From assembly GCA_023392615.1 (NCBI GenBank), contig JAEVYT010000017.1:186001-250000 (forward strand): a stretch of 64,000 nucleotides of DNA. Reading direction: 5' to 3'. Of this stretch, positions 9,204 through 17,853 are shown piece by piece. Positions within the stretch are counted from its first letter, which is position 1. Each line of letters starts with the position of its first letter. Origin of the DNA: Bacillota bacterium. Lineage in GTDB: Bacteria; Bacillota; Clostridia; Lachnospirales; Lachnospiraceae. The notes beneath the pieces are model-generated. The model searched no databases. It was not told the origin of the DNA and saw only the letters and a list, made by a program, of their open reading frames with translations. Position numbers and translations under genes: made by a program.

Positions 9204-9320
9204 ACTTATCCATATAAGTTATGACGATCAATCGATCCAGTTCGAATAAGCTCAGACTGCTATGGACGACCAAATCTACAAAATGTAGATAATATTTATA
9301 GTTTCCGGAGGTGGGCTCTT

Positions 9321-10301
9321 ATGCGACGTAAAAGAAATAGTAAAGCAAAATATGGTTACATTTTTTGCATACCTTTCGTAGTTGCTTTTTTGTTGTTTCA
9401 ATTGTATCCTATTATTTATACAGCCATTATCGGCTTTACTGACTTAAGAGGTGTGGGTAAAACGGATTTTCATTTTTTAGCTGAGCCGTTAAGAAATTTT
9501 GAACTGATTTTAAAAACTCCTTCTTTTAAGACATCGTTATCGAATACTTTATATATTTGGATGCTTAACTTTGTTCCACAGATCGTACTGGCTCTTATTC
9601 TCGCAGCATGGTTTACTAGCCATCGTAATAAGATTAAGGGACAAGGTGCATTCAAAGTATTATTTTATATGCCAAATATTATTACAGCTGCAACAATTGC
9701 TATTTTATTCGGTTCTTTATTCGGATTCCCAATTGGACCAGTAAATGATATCTTGATGAAATTAGGATTTATTAAAGAACGTATAAACTTCCCTCTTGAT
9801 AAGGGTATTTCTCAAGGAGTAGTAGCGTTTATCCAATTCTGGATGTGGTATGGTTATACAATGATTGTACTTATTTCAGGCGTTTTGGGTATGAATCCTG
9901 AGCTCTTTGAAGCATCTGATATTGATGGTGCAAATGGAATTCAAACATTCTTCTTTGTTACTCTTCCTAATTTAAGAACAATTATACTATTCACATTGAT
10001 TACTTCCATGATCGGTGGTTTACAGATGTTTGATATTCCGAAGTTGTATATTAATAATGGCGGACCGGACAATGCTACTCTTACAACCAGTGTATTCATA
10101 TTTAAACAGGCATTTGATGGTAGTTATTTATACAACCGCGCTGCCGCAGCAAGTATGATTATGTTCTTATTCATTACAATTTTATCTGCTATAGTATTCT
10201 ACTTGATGCGTGATAAGTACGCGATTGCGCAGGCGAAAGCGATTAAAAAACTTGAAAAAGAACGTAAAAGAGCAGAAAAAGCAGCAAAGGGGGTAGCATA
10301 A
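9321..10301 (+). CDS. Sugar ABC transporter permease, MalF/UgpA type
   Basis: A 326-residue membrane protein with six predicted membrane segments, the first around residues 12-32. The EAA loop that contacts the ATPase is visible as FEASDIDGANGIQTFFFVTL. The C-terminal tail is a highly charged Lys/Glu/Arg/Ala segment. The start ATG at 9321 follows CGGAGGTG at 9306-9313. The stop overlaps the next permease start by one base (TAATG), indicating translational coupling of the two permeases, which should form the heterodimeric channel used by the upstream binding protein. Confidence 0.93.
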   Translation: MRRKRNSKAKYGYIFCIPFVVAFLLFQLYPIIYTAIIGFTDLRGVGKTDFHFLAEPLRNFELILKTPSFKTSLSNTLYIWMLNFVPQIVLALILAAWFTSHRNKIKGQGAFKVLFYMPNIITAATIAILFGSLFGFPIGPVNDILMKLGFIKERINFPLDKGISQGVVAFIQFWMWYGYTMIVLISGVLGMNPELFEASDIDGANGIQTFFFVTLPNLRTIILFTLITSMIGGLQMFDIPKLYINNGGPDNATLTTSVFIFKQAFDGSYLYNRAAAASMIMFLFITILSAIVFYLMRDKYAIAQAKAIKKLEKERKRAEKAAKGVA

Positions 10302-11149
10302 TGAATAAGGATTTTAAAATAGGAAAAGTTGCTTTTAGAACATTAGTATATGTAGTGTGTATCTTGTTAGCAATATTAAGTATACTTCCATTTTGGATTA
10401 TGTTTGTAAATGCTACTCGTAGTACTGTTGAAATTCAGAACACATCTATATCATTGATTCCGTCAGTGCATCTGTTTGATAATGTTCGTGCAGTTAGTGG
10501 TAAGACATTTAATCCAATGGTCGGTTTTGTGAATTCAATGATTATATCAACAGGTGCTACTGTTTGTGCAGTTTACTTCTCTTCACTTACTGCTTATGCA
10601 CTTGTAGTATATGACTGGAGATTACGTCAGCCTTTCTTTACATTTATTATGGCTGTAATGATGATCCCTGCACAGGTAACAAGTATCGGTTTTTATCAGT
10701 TTATGTACAAGATTAATCTAGTAAATAACTTTTTACCTTTGATTTTACCTGCAGTGGCAGCACCTGCTATCGTATTCTTCATGCGTCAGTATCTGCTTGC
10801 ATCTCTTCAGATTGATATCGTAAATTCTGCAAGAATTGACGGTGCGGGTGAGTTCAGAACATTTAATAGTATTATTTTACCGATTATGAAACCTGCTATT
10901 GCAACACAGGCAATATTCGTATTCGTATCTAACTGGAATAACTTATTCATGCCAATGATCTTACTTACAGACAAAGATAAATATACTATGCCACTTATGG
11001 TTAGCCAGTTACGTGGTGATATTTACAAAACTGAGTTAGGATCCGTATACTTAGGATTATCATTGACTGTATTACCGTTATTCGTTGTTTATTTCTTATT
11101 ATCTAAATACATCATCGCTGGTGTTGCTTTAGGTGGCGTTAAAGAATAA
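10301..11149 (+). CDS. Sugar ABC transporter permease, MalG/UgpE type
   Basis: A 282-residue six-segment membrane protein with the EAA loop NSARIDGAGEFRTFNSIILP and the typical MalG-type end, in which the last membrane helix is followed by AGVALGGVKE. It overlaps the preceding permease by one base and relies on the AAGGGGG at 10288-10294 as ribosome-binding site. It is the partner permease of the importer. No ATPase or glycoside hydrolase follows; the transcript ends at a strong terminator near 11269. Confidence 0.93.
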   Translation: MNKDFKIGKVAFRTLVYVVCILLAILSILPFWIMFVNATRSTVEIQNTSISLIPSVHLFDNVRAVSGKTFNPMVGFVNSMIISTGATVCAVYFSSLTAYALVVYDWRLRQPFFTFIMAVMMIPAQVTSIGFYQFMYKINLVNNFLPLILPAVAAPAIVFFMRQYLLASLQIDIVNSARIDGAGEFRTFNSIILPIMKPAIATQAIFVFVSNWNNLFMPMILLTDKDKYTMPLMVSQLRGDIYKTELGSVYLGLSLTVLPLFVVYFLLSKYIIAGVALGGVKE

Positions 11150-11268
11150 TATTACAGAATATTTACATTAATGAGTGTAAATACTTAAGAGCAAAATACA
11201 ATGAGTTCAGTAAGCATAACGACCGAGATATTTATAAAGGTTTTACTTTCTGATCTCACAATGTAAAA

Positions 11269-11325
11269 AACAGGAAATCCTAAACAAGAACACACTCTGT
11301 CTTGTATAGGACTTCCTGTTTTTTT
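11269..11325 (+). terminator. Strong intrinsic terminator after the sugar permeases
   Basis: AACAGGAA...ATCCTAAACAAG on the left pairs with CTTGTATAGGACTTCCTGTT on the right (a stem of about 18 pairs with small bulges), followed by TTTTTTT. Confidence 0.85.
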
Positions 11326-11633
11326 GGTATCGAAGATTCTGAATATTATATTTAATTAATCTTTTATATGGAATGAATCTTATGTATTGAATAAAACCTT
11401 TATGGCAGAATATTTTGTACTGTAATAATTTAGGTATGAAGAGTTAGCTAGCTTACGTATTGTAAATACTAGGTTTTTGGAATTAACTGTGTTATTTAAA
11501 TACTACCAAATAATAATTTAGTTATGAATAATTCTTTTTAATTTGAGGCATGTATAACATAGAATGAAAAATAGGTTTAAAAGTAAAAAATGTAATAAAT
11601 TCTAGTAAATCTATTGGTAAACGAACTTAGGTT

Positions 11634-11662
11634 TTGACAAATACTTCAAAAGCTATTATAAT
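11634..11662 (+). promoter_or_regulatory. Consensus sigma-A promoter of the aldolase gene
   Basis: A perfect TTGACA at 11634-11639 and a perfect TATAAT at 11657-11662 are separated by 17 bases, 70 bases before the aldolase start. This is a textbook strong vegetative promoter and fits a highly expressed glycolytic gene. Confidence 0.92.
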
Positions 11663-11731
11663 GAGGACTAAAGTGTAACACTATGGTTTGAGTTATTATT
11701 CAAATAAATTTTTTTAACGGAGGATATCAAA

Positions 11732-12598
11732 ATGGCATTAGTATCAGCAAAAGAAATGCTTACAAAGGCAAAAAGTGGTAAGTATGCAGTAGGTCAGTTT
11801 AATATTAACAATTTGGAATGGACAAAGGCAATTTTATCCACAGCAGAAGAATTAAAATCACCTGTAATTCTTGGTGTATCTGAAGGTGCTGGTAAATACA
11901 TGGGCGGATATGCTACAGTAGTTGGTATGGTTAATGGTTTGTTAGAGGGACTTAAAATAACAGTACCTGTAGCACTTCACTTAGATCACGGTAGCTATGA
12001 AGGCGCTTATGCATGTATCGAAGCAGGATTTTCTTCCATCATGTTTGATGGTTCACATTATCCAATTGCTGAGAATATCGAAAAGACAAAAGAATTAGTA
12101 GGTGTTTGCGAGAGCAAAGGTCTTTCCCTTGAAGCAGAAGTAGGATCCATTGGTGGTGAAGAAGATGGCGTTGTAGGAACTGGTGAATGTGCAGATCCAA
12201 ACGAGTGTAAACAAATTGCTGATCTAGGTGTAACTATGTTAGCAGCTGGTATCGGTAACATTCATGGTAAATATCCTGATAATTGGGCAGGTCTTAGTTT
12301 TGATACATTAGCAGCTGTTCAGGAAAAGACAGGTGAAATGCCTTTAGTATTACACGGTGGTACAGGTATTCCGGAAGATATGATTAAAAAGGCAATTTCT
12401 CTTGGTGTTGCAAAAATCAATGTTAATACAGAGTGTCAGTGGGCTTTCCAAAAAGCGACTCGTAAGTACATTGAAGAAGGCAAAGATTTAACAGGTAAAG
12501 GCTTTGACCCTCGTAAGTTATTAGCACCAGGTTACGAAGCAATCAAAGCAACAGTTAAGGAAAAGATGGAATTATTCGGATCTGTTGGACAGGCATAA
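11732..12598 (+). CDS. fba: Fructose-bisphosphate aldolase, class II
   Basis: A 288-residue zinc-dependent aldolase that splits fructose-1,6-bisphosphate into dihydroxyacetone phosphate and glyceraldehyde-3-phosphate in glycolysis, in the cytoplasm. Visible class II motifs are HLDHGSYEGAYACIEAGF (catalytic Asp and zinc-binding His), MFDGSH, EAEVGSIGGEEDG, IGNIHGKY (zinc His), LHGGTGIP (zinc His) and AKINVNTECQ. Length matches the family. The ribosome-binding site is ACGGAGGAT. It stands alone between its own consensus promoter and a terminator. Confidence 0.96.
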   Translation: MALVSAKEMLTKAKSGKYAVGQFNINNLEWTKAILSTAEELKSPVILGVSEGAGKYMGGYATVVGMVNGLLEGLKITVPVALHLDHGSYEGAYACIEAGFSSIMFDGSHYPIAENIEKTKELVGVCESKGLSLEAEVGSIGGEEDGVVGTGECADPNECKQIADLGVTMLAAGIGNIHGKYPDNWAGLSFDTLAAVQEKTGEMPLVLHGGTGIPEDMIKKAISLGVAKINVNTECQWAFQKATRKYIEEGKDLTGKGFDPRKLLAPGYEAIKATVKEKMELFGSVGQA

Positions 12599-12677
12599 TT
12601 CGTTAATAAATTATCTAGCTTACGTTGTATAAGTACAAAATTAATTTGATATTAATTTTATTGACGTAAAATATAGT

Positions 12678-12727
12678 AAGGGTTTTTGGTAAGTAACAAA
12701 TAAGTTGCTTATCAAAAACCCTTTCTT
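12678..12727 (+). terminator. Terminator after the aldolase gene
   Basis: AAGGGTTTTTGGTAAGTAAC pairs with GTTGCTTATCAAAAACCCTT with few mismatches, followed by TCTTT. The arms flank a short AAATAA loop. Confidence 0.78.
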
Positions 12728-12969
12728 TGCGAATAGAACACTAAAAAAATATTATATTTGGGCTTGAATTAATGTATGTTAAATTGATAAAAATACACAA
12801 TATTCTTACAAGATATAAACGGTGTTAAGATTGTGTTAAGATACCGTAAATATAAAAGAAAAATTTATACTTTTTATAGTAATTTTATTATCAATATTGT
12901 ATAATAAAAGGGTATATTTTTTTAAAATTTCATGGTTTTCATGAGATTACATTTTTCGATATTTAGTTA

Positions 12970-12998
12970 TAGACATATTAGCAATTGAGGTATATTAT
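12970..12998 (+). promoter_or_regulatory. Candidate promoter of the ATP synthase operon
   Basis: TAGACA at 12970-12975 and TATTAT at 12993-12998 with a 17-base spacer, about 145 bases before atpB. The match is partial (five of six in each box), so it is a candidate only. Confidence 0.4.
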
Positions 12999-13144
12999 TA
13001 GAAAAATAATGAAATTATTTGTGAATGTATAAAATAGTAATTGTTTTAGGCTACCAATGACGGTAACTTTGTTGGTGCTTTTCTTATATTAAAAAACAAT
13101 AGAATGATTTCATTATAGCTAAGACAAGGAGGTGAAGTGTTGAC

Positions 13145-13819
13145 ATGGCTGAAAGGCTGGTTGAGGAGTTACAAAGTAAGCCCTTATTTACGTTGTTCGG
13201 TGTGTTGCCGGTCAGAATGTCTACTGTTGTAACATGGGGAATCATGGCATTTCTTATGATTATGACACTGATATTTGTCAGGAATCTACAAATTGTTCCG
13301 AATAAGAAACAGGTTGTAATTGAGTCGCTTGTTGGTTTTATTCATGATTTTATTTATGGATCTGTCGGAAAGGAAGGAAAAAGGTATATACCGTACTTAG
13401 GTACTGTGTTAATCTACCTAGCTATTTCAAATACTGTCGGGTTGTTCGGATTAGTGCCGCCCACAAAGGATTTGAATGTAACGGCAGGCTTAGCACTGAT
13501 GAGTATTGTATTGATCGAGTATTCCGGAATTCGAGAGAAGAAACTTTCAGGATATTTAAAGAGCTTTATGCATCCTTCTCCAATCATGTTACCGTTTAAC
13601 ATTTTGGAGATTGCAATACGACCATTAGCATTATGTATGCGACTTTTCGGTAATATATTTGGTGGATTCGTTATAATGGAATTAATTAAAATTATGTTAT
13701 TCCCAGGTGTAGTACCGGTTCCATTCAGTTTTTATTTTGATATTTTCGATGGTTTATTACAAGCGTACATCTTTGTATTTTTAACATCATTGTTTATGCA
13801 AGAAAAATTGGAACATTAA
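13145..13819 (+). CDS. atpB: ATP synthase Fo subunit a
   Basis: A 224-residue membrane protein forming the ion half-channels against the c-ring. The block RPLALCMRLFGNIFGGFV contains the essential Arg (in MRLFGN) that faces the c-ring carboxylate. Five or so hydrophobic segments are visible. An excellent AAGGAGGTG at 13126-13134 precedes the ATG at 13145; TTG and GTG triplets nearer to it are out of frame. It opens the operon a-c-c-b-delta-alpha-gamma-beta-epsilon. Confidence 0.96.
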   Translation: MAERLVEELQSKPLFTLFGVLPVRMSTVVTWGIMAFLMIMTLIFVRNLQIVPNKKQVVIESLVGFIHDFIYGSVGKEGKRYIPYLGTVLIYLAISNTVGLFGLVPPTKDLNVTAGLALMSIVLIEYSGIREKKLSGYLKSFMHPSPIMLPFNILEIAIRPLALCMRLFGNIFGGFVIMELIKIMLFPGVVPVPFSFYFDIFDGLLQAYIFVFLTSLFMQEKLEH

Positions 13820-13860
13820 TTACCACAAGACAAATTAATTAAGTTAGGAGAGTTTAATAT

Positions 13861-14085
13861 ATGTCAGCATTAATAGGAATTGGAGCAGGTATTGCAGTTC
13901 TTACAGGTTTAGGTGCAGGTATTGGTATCGGACTAGCAACTGCTGGAGCATCAGAAGCAATTGCAAGACAGCCGGAAGCAAAAGGTGATATTAATAAGAC
14001 TTTGATTTTGGGTTGTGCATTAGCGGAAGCAACTGCTATCTATGGATTAGTAATCGCATTTTTAATAATCTTTTTAGTAAAATAA
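13861..14085 (+). CDS. atpE: ATP synthase Fo subunit c, first copy
   Basis: A 74-residue hairpin of two membrane helices joined by the polar loop ARQPEAKGD. The second helix carries the ion-binding Glu in ALAEATAIYGL. Sodium-type rings have Gln in helix 1 (GxGxGQG) and Ser or Thr directly after the Glu; here the corresponding residues are Ile (GAGIGIG) and Ala, so the ring looks proton-type. The protein is identical to that of the next gene, although the two DNA sequences differ at many synonymous positions. Confidence 0.95.
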   Translation: MSALIGIGAGIAVLTGLGAGIGIGLATAGASEAIARQPEAKGDINKTLILGCALAEATAIYGLVIAFLIIFLVK

Positions 14086-14106
14086 ATAAGTAAAGGAGAT
14101 AAGAAT

Positions 14107-14331
14107 ATGTCAGCATTAATAGGAATTGGAGCAGGTATAGCAGTATTAACAGGTTTAGGTGCAGGTATTGGTATCGGATTAGCAACAGCAGGAGCGTCAG
14201 AAGCAATTGCAAGACAGCCGGAAGCAAAAGGTGACATTAATAAAACTTTAATTTTAGGTTGTGCACTTGCAGAAGCAACTGCTATCTATGGATTGGTAAT
14301 CGCGTTCTTGATAATCTTTTTAGTAAAATAA
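14107..14331 (+). CDS. atpE: ATP synthase Fo subunit c, second identical copy
   Basis: The 74-residue product is the same, residue for residue, as that of the gene ending 21 bases upstream, while third codon positions differ (for example in the codons for Ile-Ala-Val-Leu-Thr near the start). AAAGGAGAT provides a strong ribosome-binding site, as for the first copy. The c subunit is needed in many copies per complex, so a doubled gene may raise its dose. Tandem c genes with identical products are also known in Acetobacterium woodii (established knowledge). Identity maintained despite silent changes suggests purifying selection or an old duplication. Confidence 0.95.
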   Translation: MSALIGIGAGIAVLTGLGAGIGIGLATAGASEAIARQPEAKGDINKTLILGCALAEATAIYGLVIAFLIIFLVK

Positions 14332-14349
14332 CTTTTGGAGGGGATTACT

Positions 14350-14835
14350 TTGATTAATATAGACGCGGCTATTGTATGGCCAATAGTAAATATTATAGTT
14401 TTATTCCTTTTCTTTAAGATTTTTCTGTTTAAGCCTGTTATGGGTATAATAGATAAAAGAGAAGGTGTAATTAACGGAAGATTGAATGATGCCGAGAATA
14501 TTAAAGAAGAAGCAATTCAATTAAAGGTTAATTATGAGAAAGATATAAAAAATGCTAGTGCAGAGGCGCAGGCAATCATAAAAGAAGCTAGAGAAAGAGC
14601 TGAGCTAGAATACAGTAAAAAGCTTGCTGAGGCGAAAGCGGATGCAGCTACATTAATAGCAGAAGCAAACAAATTAATCGAGTTAGAGAAGAAGAAGGCT
14701 ATGGAGAGTGCTCAGGCAGAAATCGCTGGTATTGCTATGCTTGCAGCTGCTAAGGTGATTGGTAAAAATGTAGATACTGATTCCAATCAACAACTCTTAG
14801 GTGACTTCCTTAAAGAAGTAGGTGCTGCGAAATGA
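14350..14835 (+). CDS. atpF: ATP synthase Fo subunit b
   Basis: The start is TTG at 14350, set by GGAGGGG at 14337-14343; an upstream in-frame TTG at 14335 would overlap that site. The 161-residue product has one N-terminal membrane helix (AAIVWPIVNIIVLFLFFKIF) and a long charged, Ala/Glu/Lys-rich helical stalk, typical of the peripheral stator that joins subunit a to delta and alpha. The end overlaps the delta gene by four bases (ATGA). Confidence 0.94.
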   Translation: MINIDAAIVWPIVNIIVLFLFFKIFLFKPVMGIIDKREGVINGRLNDAENIKEEAIQLKVNYEKDIKNASAEAQAIIKEARERAELEYSKKLAEAKADAATLIAEANKLIELEKKKAMESAQAEIAGIAMLAAAKVIGKNVDTDSNQQLLGDFLKEVGAAK

Positions 14836-15338
14836 TATCACAGCGTTCACTGATTTATGCAAAGATTTTATTTTCTATGAGTATTAACGAGGATACAATC
14901 CACCAAATGAAACAGCTTATGACAGGCAGCAACGAACTGAGAGATGCATTAGTCAACCCTGCTGTGAAACAACAGGAGAAGGAAGCTGTAATCAATGCTC
15001 TTTTTGATAACGAAGTAACAGGTTTTCTAAAAGTTTTATGCGAAAATAATGTTGTTGGTTTATTTCCTCAAATTATGGAGGCTTATGAGAATTTGGTTTT
15101 AGAACATAAGAACATAATCAGCGCCAAGTTTTCCTATGCTTATAAACCCAGTGAAGAAGAGATTGAGCAAATTAAGCATATGGTTTGTGATAAGTATAAT
15201 AAATCAGGAGTAGTTCTCGAGATGGAGCAGGATGACTCATTGATTGGTGGTTATGTTTTAACAGTAGGACATATGGAATATAACAAAAGTATTAAGGGCG
15301 CTCTATCTGAAATGCAAAAAGCTCTTACTAGGAGGTGA
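14832..15338 (+). CDS. atpH: ATP synthase F1 subunit delta
   Basis: A 168-residue OSCP/delta protein, the cap linking the b stalk to the alpha subunits. It shows the N-terminal six-helix region beginning QRSLIYAKILFSMS and the C-terminal block LIGGYVLTVGHMEYNKSIKGAL, corresponding to the conserved delta signature (usually D-x-S-I-x-x-x-L). It overlaps atpF by four bases and ends five bases before the alpha start. Confidence 0.93.
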   Translation: MISQRSLIYAKILFSMSINEDTIHQMKQLMTGSNELRDALVNPAVKQQEKEAVINALFDNEVTGFLKVLCENNVVGLFPQIMEAYENLVLEHKNIISAKFSYAYKPSEEEIEQIKHMVCDKYNKSGVVLEMEQDDSLIGGYVLTVGHMEYNKSIKGALSEMQKALTRR

Positions 15339-15343
15339 TGTGT

Positions 15344-16843
15344 TTGAGTAACATTAAACAAAACGATATAATTTCAGTTTTAAAAAGTGAAATCGAAAAC
15401 TATGATATAAAAACTTTAGTGAATGAAACCGGTACAGTTATTAGTATTGGTGATGGTATTGCAAATGTTTATGGTCTTGACAATGCAATGTATGGTGAAT
15501 TAGTTGAATTTGAGACTGGTGTACGTGGTATTGTTCAGAACCTCTCAATGAAAACAATTGGATGCGTTTTATTAGGCTCAGACTACGGACTTACAGAGGG
15601 ATCTAAGGTTGTAAGGACAGGAAAAAAAGCTGGTGTTCCGGTATCCGATAAATTAGTTGGTAGAGTTGTTAATGCTCTTGGTGCACCGATTGACGGTAAA
15701 GGTGAAATTGAAGCAACTGATTTCTTCCCGATTGAAAATGTCGCACCTGGTGTATGTACAAGAAAGCCAGTAACTGTACCGTTACAGACTGGTATTCTCT
15801 CAATTGACTCTATGTTCCCGATCGGTAGAGGACAACGTGAGTTGATCATTGGTGACCGTCAGACAGGTAAAACATCAATCGCGGTTGATACCATCTTAAA
15901 TCAAAAAGGACAGGATGTAATCTGTATCTATGTTGCTATCGGTCAAAAAGCATCCACAGTTGCTAAAATTGTTGGTACATTAGCGAAACATGGCGCTTTG
16001 GATTATTCCATTGTTGTATCCGCTTCCGCTAGTGATCTTGCACCATTGCAGTATATTGCTCCTTATTCAGGAACAGCGATGGCTGAGTATTTCATGAGCA
16101 AAGGAAAAGATGTTCTTATCGTATATGATGATTTATCAAAGCATGCGGTTGCATACCGTACCATGTCTTTATTATTAGAGAGATCTCCTGGTCGTGAAGC
16201 ATATCCAGGTGATGTATTCTATCTTCATTCAAGATTATTAGAGCGTTCATGTCGTGTTGAAGAGCAATTTGGTGGCGGTTCTATCACAGCGTTACCAATT
16301 ATTGAAACACTTGCGGGCGATGTATCTGCATATATTCCTACCAATGTTATCTCCATTACAGATGGACAGATATTCTTAGAAAGTGAATTGTTCAATGCAG
16401 GTATTAGACCGGCAGTAAATGTTGGTCTTAGTGTATCCAGAGTTGGTGGTGCTGCACAAACAAAAGCAATGAAAAAAGCAGCCGGAAGTCTTCGTATCGA
16501 CCTCGCTCAGTATAGAGAAATGGAAGTATTTACTCAGTTCAGTTCTGATCTTGATAAAGCAACGAAAGATTTGTTGGATCATGGTAAACACCTCATTGAT
16601 TTATTAAAACAACCATTATCTAGACCACTTGCTTTACATGAGCAGGTTATCTTATTGGTTGTAGCGAATAATCGATTGTTTAATGATGTTTCACTGAAAG
16701 ACATGAAGACCTTTAAGAGTGAATTATTAGATTTCTTCACTTTGAGATACGCTAGCATTGTAGAAGAAATTGATACAAAGAAAGCCTTAACGGATGAGTT
16801 GATTGAACAGATTGTAAACGCAGCCAAAGAATTTAAGAAGTAG
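15344..16843 (+). CDS. atpA: ATP synthase F1 subunit alpha
   Basis: The 499-residue start is TTG at 15344, eight bases after GGAGG at 15331-15335; the GTG at 15335 and ATG at 15338 lie inside the ribosome-binding site. The Walker A motif is GDRQTGKTSIAVDTI and the conserved late signature is PAVNVGLSVSRVGGAAQ, with its arginine finger. Alpha subunits carry the non-catalytic nucleotide sites of the F1 hexamer. Length fits the family (about 500). Confidence 0.96.
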   Translation: MSNIKQNDIISVLKSEIENYDIKTLVNETGTVISIGDGIANVYGLDNAMYGELVEFETGVRGIVQNLSMKTIGCVLLGSDYGLTEGSKVVRTGKKAGVPVSDKLVGRVVNALGAPIDGKGEIEATDFFPIENVAPGVCTRKPVTVPLQTGILSIDSMFPIGRGQRELIIGDRQTGKTSIAVDTILNQKGQDVICIYVAIGQKASTVAKIVGTLAKHGALDYSIVVSASASDLAPLQYIAPYSGTAMAEYFMSKGKDVLIVYDDLSKHAVAYRTMSLLLERSPGREAYPGDVFYLHSRLLERSCRVEEQFGGGSITALPIIETLAGDVSAYIPTNVISITDGQIFLESELFNAGIRPAVNVGLSVSRVGGAAQTKAMKKAAGSLRIDLAQYREMEVFTQFSSDLDKATKDLLDHGKHLIDLLKQPLSRPLALHEQVILLVVANNRLFNDVSLKDMKTFKSELLDFFTLRYASIVEEIDTKKALTDELIEQIVNAAKEFKK

Positions 16844-16889
16844 TAATGTAAATGCTATGCCGTAATCATGCGGCATTATGGAGGTAATT

Positions 16890-17765
16890 ATGGCGAATAC
16901 CAGAGAAATCCGCTCAAGAATAAAGAGTATTCAGGATATCATGAAGATTACAAATGCCATGTATCTGATCTCCTCTTCTAAGTTAAAAAAGGCAAAGAAA
17001 AGTCTTGCAGCAACAAAACCATATTTTGAATCCCTTCAATCTACTATGGCTGATATATTAATTCGTGTACCACAGGTTAATTCGGTGTACTTTGATTGTC
17101 GTCGTGAGATTGAAAGAGATAATCGAAAAGTGGGATTTTTGGTTGTAACAGCTGATAAGGGTTTGGCTGGCGCTTATAATCACAACGTGACGAAAAAAGC
17201 AGAAGAAGAGATGCAGAGGATTGGCGGAAGCGACAGTCTATTTGTAGTCGGTCAGGTTGGAAGGCAGTACTTTGCCCGCAAGGGATATAAAATCGATGGA
17301 GAATTCTTATATACTTCTCAGAATCCTAATTTGTATCGTGCTGGTGATATATCGAGAACTCTGACAAAATTATTTGAAGATAAAGAATTAGATGATGTGT
17401 ATGTTGTATATACAAAGATGATTTCACCAATGAAGTCAGAAGTACAGTGTACAAAACTTTTGCCTCTTGAAAGAAAGGTATATGAACAAAAATCGAGCGG
17501 TTATATGCATGCGAACTTTGATCCATCTCCTGAAATCGTTATGGATCAATTGGTACCTAACTGTCTGAAAGGATTGATATTCGGTATATTGGTAGAATCA
17601 TTCTCCAGTGAACAGAATGCCAGAATGACAGCGATGGAGTCCGCAACAAAGAGTGCAAAGGATATGCTGAAAAGCTTAGGCCTACAGTATAATAGAGCGA
17701 GACAGGCAGCTATCACACAAGAAATTACTGAGGTTGTCAGTGGAGCGAAGAGTCTTAAAAAATAA
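16890..17765 (+). CDS. atpG: ATP synthase F1 subunit gamma
   Basis: The ATG at 16890 follows GGAGGT at 16880-16885; an in-frame ATG at 16878 overlaps that site. The 291-residue product begins with the usual TREIRSRIKSIQDIMKITNAM and ends with the long helix containing YNRARQAAITQEITEVVSGA, the gamma signature. It is the rotating central shaft of the enzyme. 88 bases separate it from the beta gene. Confidence 0.95.
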   Translation: MANTREIRSRIKSIQDIMKITNAMYLISSSKLKKAKKSLAATKPYFESLQSTMADILIRVPQVNSVYFDCRREIERDNRKVGFLVVTADKGLAGAYNHNVTKKAEEEMQRIGGSDSLFVVGQVGRQYFARKGYKIDGEFLYTSQNPNLYRAGDISRTLTKLFEDKELDDVYVVYTKMISPMKSEVQCTKLLPLERKVYEQKSSGYMHANFDPSPEIVMDQLVPNCLKGLIFGILVESFSSEQNARMTAMESATKSAKDMLKSLGLQYNRARQAAITQEITEVVSGAKSLKK

Positions 17766-17789
17766 GGGAAGGAGATAAAAATTCTATTC

Positions 17790-17843
17790 ATGACCAGCAA
17801 ATTGGTTCGCCGATTTGTGATGAAATCAGATTGCTTAGAATAA
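17790..17843 (+). other. Possible 17-codon leader reading frame before atpD
   Basis: A strong GGAAGGAGAT at 17767-17776 has no atpD start nearby. The first ATG after it (17790, 15 bases downstream) opens a short frame, MTSKLVRRFVMKSDCLE, that stops 10 bases before the beta-subunit ATG. The spacing is longer than ideal, so translation is uncertain, but it could couple ribosomes to atpD, whose own start lacks a clear Shine-Dalgarno site. Confidence 0.3.
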
Positions 17844-17853
17844 GATAAATGAT

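Larger units (their letters stand above)
11150..11731. other. Intergenic region between sugar importer and aldolase
   Basis: 582 AT-rich bases. It contains the importer terminator (11269-11325) and the aldolase promoter (11634-11662). No gene or further clear structure was seen between them. Confidence 0.6.
12599..13144. other. Intergenic region between aldolase and ATP synthase operon
   Basis: 546 AT-rich bases with the aldolase terminator, a candidate operon promoter (12970-12998), and a short hairpin-like segment near 13048-13083 (GCTACCAA and TTGGTGC arms, then CTTTTC). There is no atpI gene here, which in many Firmicutes precedes atpB. Confidence 0.5.
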
